A DNA stretch of 64,000 bases. It comes from Paludibacteraceae bacterium (GTDB lineage: Bacteria > Bacteroidota > Bacteroidia > Bacteroidales > Paludibacteraceae). The translations under genes were made by a program, and so were the position numbers. Within the stretch, counting starts at the first letter, position 1. Each line of letters starts with the position of its first letter. Location: contig JAFTIM010000005.1 of NCBI GenBank assembly GCA_017456885.1, positions 1-64,000 on the forward strand, in the 5' to 3' direction. The notes under the pieces were generated by a model, which saw only the letters and a list, made by a program, of their open reading frames with translations, was not told the origin of the DNA and ran no database searches. Below are positions 61,965 through 64,000 of the stretch, piece by piece.

Positions 61965-64000
61965 TCAACTAATCGAACTCCAGTTGATGTTGTTTCGTTG
62001 CATGCAATCCAATTGTTTCAGAAGTAGGGCATTGGAGTCGTTTTGCAATAAGGGGTCGTCTTTTAGAATGTCAAGAGCCGCCTCGCGGGCAAGTTGTAAC
62101 ACTTGTCCGTCGCGGGCAAGGTCGGCTATTTTCAAATCGAAAGGCAATCCGCTCTGCAAGGTGCCGTCGATGTCGCCGGGACCACGTAATTGCAGGTCGG
62201 CTTCGGCTATTTCGAAGCCATCGTTGGTGCGAACCATCGTGTCGAGTCGTTGGCGTGTTTCTTTCGATAGCTCAAATTTCGACATCAGTATGCAATACGA
62301 TTGTTCGGCGCCACGTCCTACACGTCCTCGTAGTTGGTGTAGTTGCGACAGCCCGAAACGCTCGGCATTTTCGATAACCATCACCGAAGCGTTCGGTACA
62401 TTCACTCCTACTTCTATCACCGTAGTGGCTACCATTATTTGAGTTTCGCCTGCAAGAAACCGTTGCATTTCGGCATCTTTCTCGGAGGCTTTCATTTTGC
62501 CATGCACCATACTCACCTTGTAGGAGGGGAACCGCTCTTTGATATATAGAAATCCGTCTTCAAGATTTTTCAAATCCATTTTTTCAGATTCCTGAATGAG
62601 CGGATACACAATATAAATTTGACGTCCTTTTTCAATCTGTTTCAGCAAAAAGCCGTTTAATGCTTCACGTTTGTTATCAAAATAGTGGAATGTCTGTATC
62701 GGTTTTCTGCCCGGTGGCAATTCATCGAGTACCGACACATCTAAATCGCCATAGAGTGTCATAGCCAATGTGCGAGGAATGGGAGTGGCCGTCATTACTA
62801 AAATATGCGGCGGTTGCACGTTTTTAGTCCAAAGTTTTGCCCGTTGGGCTACGCCGAAGCGATGTTGTTCGTCAATTACGACCAACCCCAGATTGTGAAA
62901 CTCCACTTCGTCTTCCAACAAAGCGTGTGTGCCGATAAGCAGTTGCAAGGTGCCGTTGCGGAGTTGTTCGTGAAGTTGTTGTCGTGCTGTTTTTTTTGTG
63001 GAGCCGGTGAGTAAAGCCACGTGTACTCCCAAAGGCTGTAGCAGGGCATTGATAGTCTCAAAATGTTGATTGGCAAGAATTTCGGTGGGTGCCATCACGC
63101 ATGCTTGAAAATGGTTGTCGAGTGCAATCAAGGCACTCATCAGTGCCACAATGGTTTTGCCGCTGCCCACGTCGCCTTGCAAAAGGCGGTTCATTTGTCG
63201 TCCGGAATTCATGTCGGTACGTATTTCGCGCAACACTCGTTTTTGTGCGTTGGTAAGGCTAAAAGGCAGACAATGTGTGTAAAAATCATTGAAAAGTGCT
63301 CCAACTCGTCCAAAAACGAATCCTCGATAACGTTGCTCTCTGTATTTGGTCTGTCGGAGAATGCTGAGTTGAACGTAAAATAACTCCTCGAATTTCAGTC
63401 GATAGCGAGCTTTGTTGAGCAAGTCGTTGTTTTGCGGAAAATGTATCTGTTGTAATGCTGTGCCACGCGCACACAATGAATAACGTTGCATCAGGTTTGC
63501 GGGCAATGTTTCGGGGATGTTGCCCATAAACATCAAAGCTGTTTTGATAACCTTTCGTAATGCGTTGGAGTTCAGAAAATTGCTTTTCATTTTTTCCGTT
63601 GTGTTGTACAACGGCTGAAAGCCTTGCGATTGCTGTGTATAGTTTTCGGTAAAAGGTTCTATTTCAGGATGGGCAATGTTTAAGCGGCTGCCAAAGCGAT
63701 TCGGTTTCCCAAAAATAACGTATTCCGTATTCAAACGATATTTCCCTTCTACATACCGAATGCCCTGGAACCATACCAAATCGACAAAACCCGTGCCGTC
63801 GGAGAAATGCGCTACATAACGTCGTGCGCGTCCCTCGCCCATGTATTCCGCCGACAAAATCTGCCCTTTCAACTGAATGTAAGGCATTGTTTCGTCTATT
63901 TCGTTTACACGATAAAATCGACTGCGATCGACATATTTGTATGGATAATAGGAGAGTAAATCGGCAAGTGTTGTTATCCCAATCTCTTTTTTCAGCAATT
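61965..64000 (-). CDS. recG: ATP-dependent DNA helicase RecG; 5' end outside window
   Basis: Branch-migration helicase that rescues stalled forks. 677 residues are visible. The frame is open to the window edge and the protein lacks about 20 N-terminal residues compared with RecG, so the real start is beyond 64000. OB-fold wedge domain (PYIQLKGQILSAEYMG), then Walker A LLQGDVGSGKTIVALMS, VVIDEQHRFGVAQR, VMTATPIPRTLAMTLYGDLD, VSMVHGKM, ATTVIEVGVNVPNAS, LHQLRGRVGRG and the TRG-like ADLQLRGPGDIDGTLQSG region. Stop TGA at 61965-61967. Confidence 0.96.
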   Translation of the reverse strand, partial: LLKKEIGITTLADLLSYYPYKYVDRSRFYRVNEIDETMPYIQLKGQILSAEYMGEGRARRYVAHFSDGTGFVDLVWFQGIRYVEGKYRLNTEYVIFGKPNRFGSRLNIAHPEIEPFTENYTQQSQGFQPLYNTTEKMKSNFLNSNALRKVIKTALMFMGNIPETLPANLMQRYSLCARGTALQQIHFPQNNDLLNKARYRLKFEELFYVQLSILRQTKYREQRYRGFVFGRVGALFNDFYTHCLPFSLTNAQKRVLREIRTDMNSGRQMNRLLQGDVGSGKTIVALMSALIALDNHFQACVMAPTEILANQHFETINALLQPLGVHVALLTGSTKKTARQQLHEQLRNGTLQLLIGTHALLEDEVEFHNLGLVVIDEQHRFGVAQRAKLWTKNVQPPHILVMTATPIPRTLAMTLYGDLDVSVLDELPPGRKPIQTFHYFDNKREALNGFLLKQIEKGRQIYIVYPLIQESEKMDLKNLEDGFLYIKERFPSYKVSMVHGKMKASEKDAEMQRFLAGETQIMVATTVIEVGVNVPNASVMVIENAERFGLSQLHQLRGRVGRGAEQSYCILMSKFELSKETRQRLDTMVRTNDGFEIAEADLQLRGPGDIDGTLQSGLPFDLKIADLARDGQVLQLAREAALDILKDDPLLQNDSNALLLKQLDCMQRNNINWSSIS

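Noticed and set aside
1..64000. tRNA, rRNA, CRISPR, insertion sequence or prophage
   Set aside because: Scanning both strands by eye found no cloverleaf with CCA-like end, no regularly spaced repeat-spacer array and no transposase or integrase frame.

Overview
The window is chromosomal DNA from a member of the Bacteroidota, most likely order Bacteroidales. The evidence is a fused lpxC/fabZ gene inside an lpxD-lpxC/fabZ-lpxA operon, the gene order hpt-adk-obg, dnaN followed by an epsilon-like exonuclease, a viroplasmin-type RNase H, and PCMD, DUF6242 and FISUMP families. Start codons generally lack Shine-Dalgarno sequences, and -7 boxes of the form TAnnTTTG recur about 20 bp after a TTG. A very large surface protein with a C-terminal domain resembling a type IX secretion (T9SS) sorting signal points away from Bacteroides itself and towards a T9SS-bearing family such as Paludibacteraceae or Porphyromonadaceae. 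The family assignment is inference. No rRNA, tRNA, CRISPR array, insertion sequence or prophage was seen.

Layout. 1-460: the 3' end of a FISUMP-domain gene that looks like a diversity-generating retroelement target, then a two-way terminator. 461-8310: housekeeping genes (ilvC; lipid A genes lpxD, lpxC/fabZ, lpxA; dnaN and an exonuclease; lolD-like ATPase; RNase H). 8314-12775: envelope genes (O-antigen ligase-like protein, flippase, cdsA, psd). 12952-16003: gdhA with an unusual repeated hairpin region at its 3' end, then an AAA/DUF4143 ATPase. 16117-23004: a 2094-residue secreted surface protein and a small partner with a tripartite C-terminal tail. 23110-27100: a four-gene minus-strand operon (SDR with zinc ribbon, PCMD protein, cytidylyltransferase/GHMP-kinase fusion, rhamnose mutarotase) that looks like an uncharacterised sugar-activation pathway. 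27157-31036: operon murF, Rieske-like lipoprotein, HHH protein, DEAD-box helicase.

31171-41407: DUF6242 lipoprotein with aroA, a small lipoprotein, a CPBP protease, obg-adk-hpt (minus), RNase R, a polyprenol-phosphate glycosyltransferase and apbE. 41480-44554: a lone, opposite-strand WYL-like/SF1 helicase/nuclease gene, a candidate anti-phage defence gene. 44647-47934: radical SAM protein, deacetylase-like protein and proB. 47926-53788: PgpH-like HD phosphohydrolase, an outer-membrane protein, a 49-residue small protein, rpe, a nucleoside transporter and a wHTH protein. 53862-61761: secG, then a tightly packed seven-gene minus-strand run (nadB, DUF2723 membrane protein, polysaccharide deacetylase, bifunctional-nuclease-family protein, TrmH-like methyltransferase, ruvX, def). 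61965-64000: recG, cut by the window edge.

Most genes are core metabolism, envelope and information processing. The parts most worth a second look are the FISUMP 3' end with its GC-rich hairpin, the gdhA repeat region, the surface protein and tail-protein pair, the sugar-activation operon and the WYL-helicase-nuclease gene.
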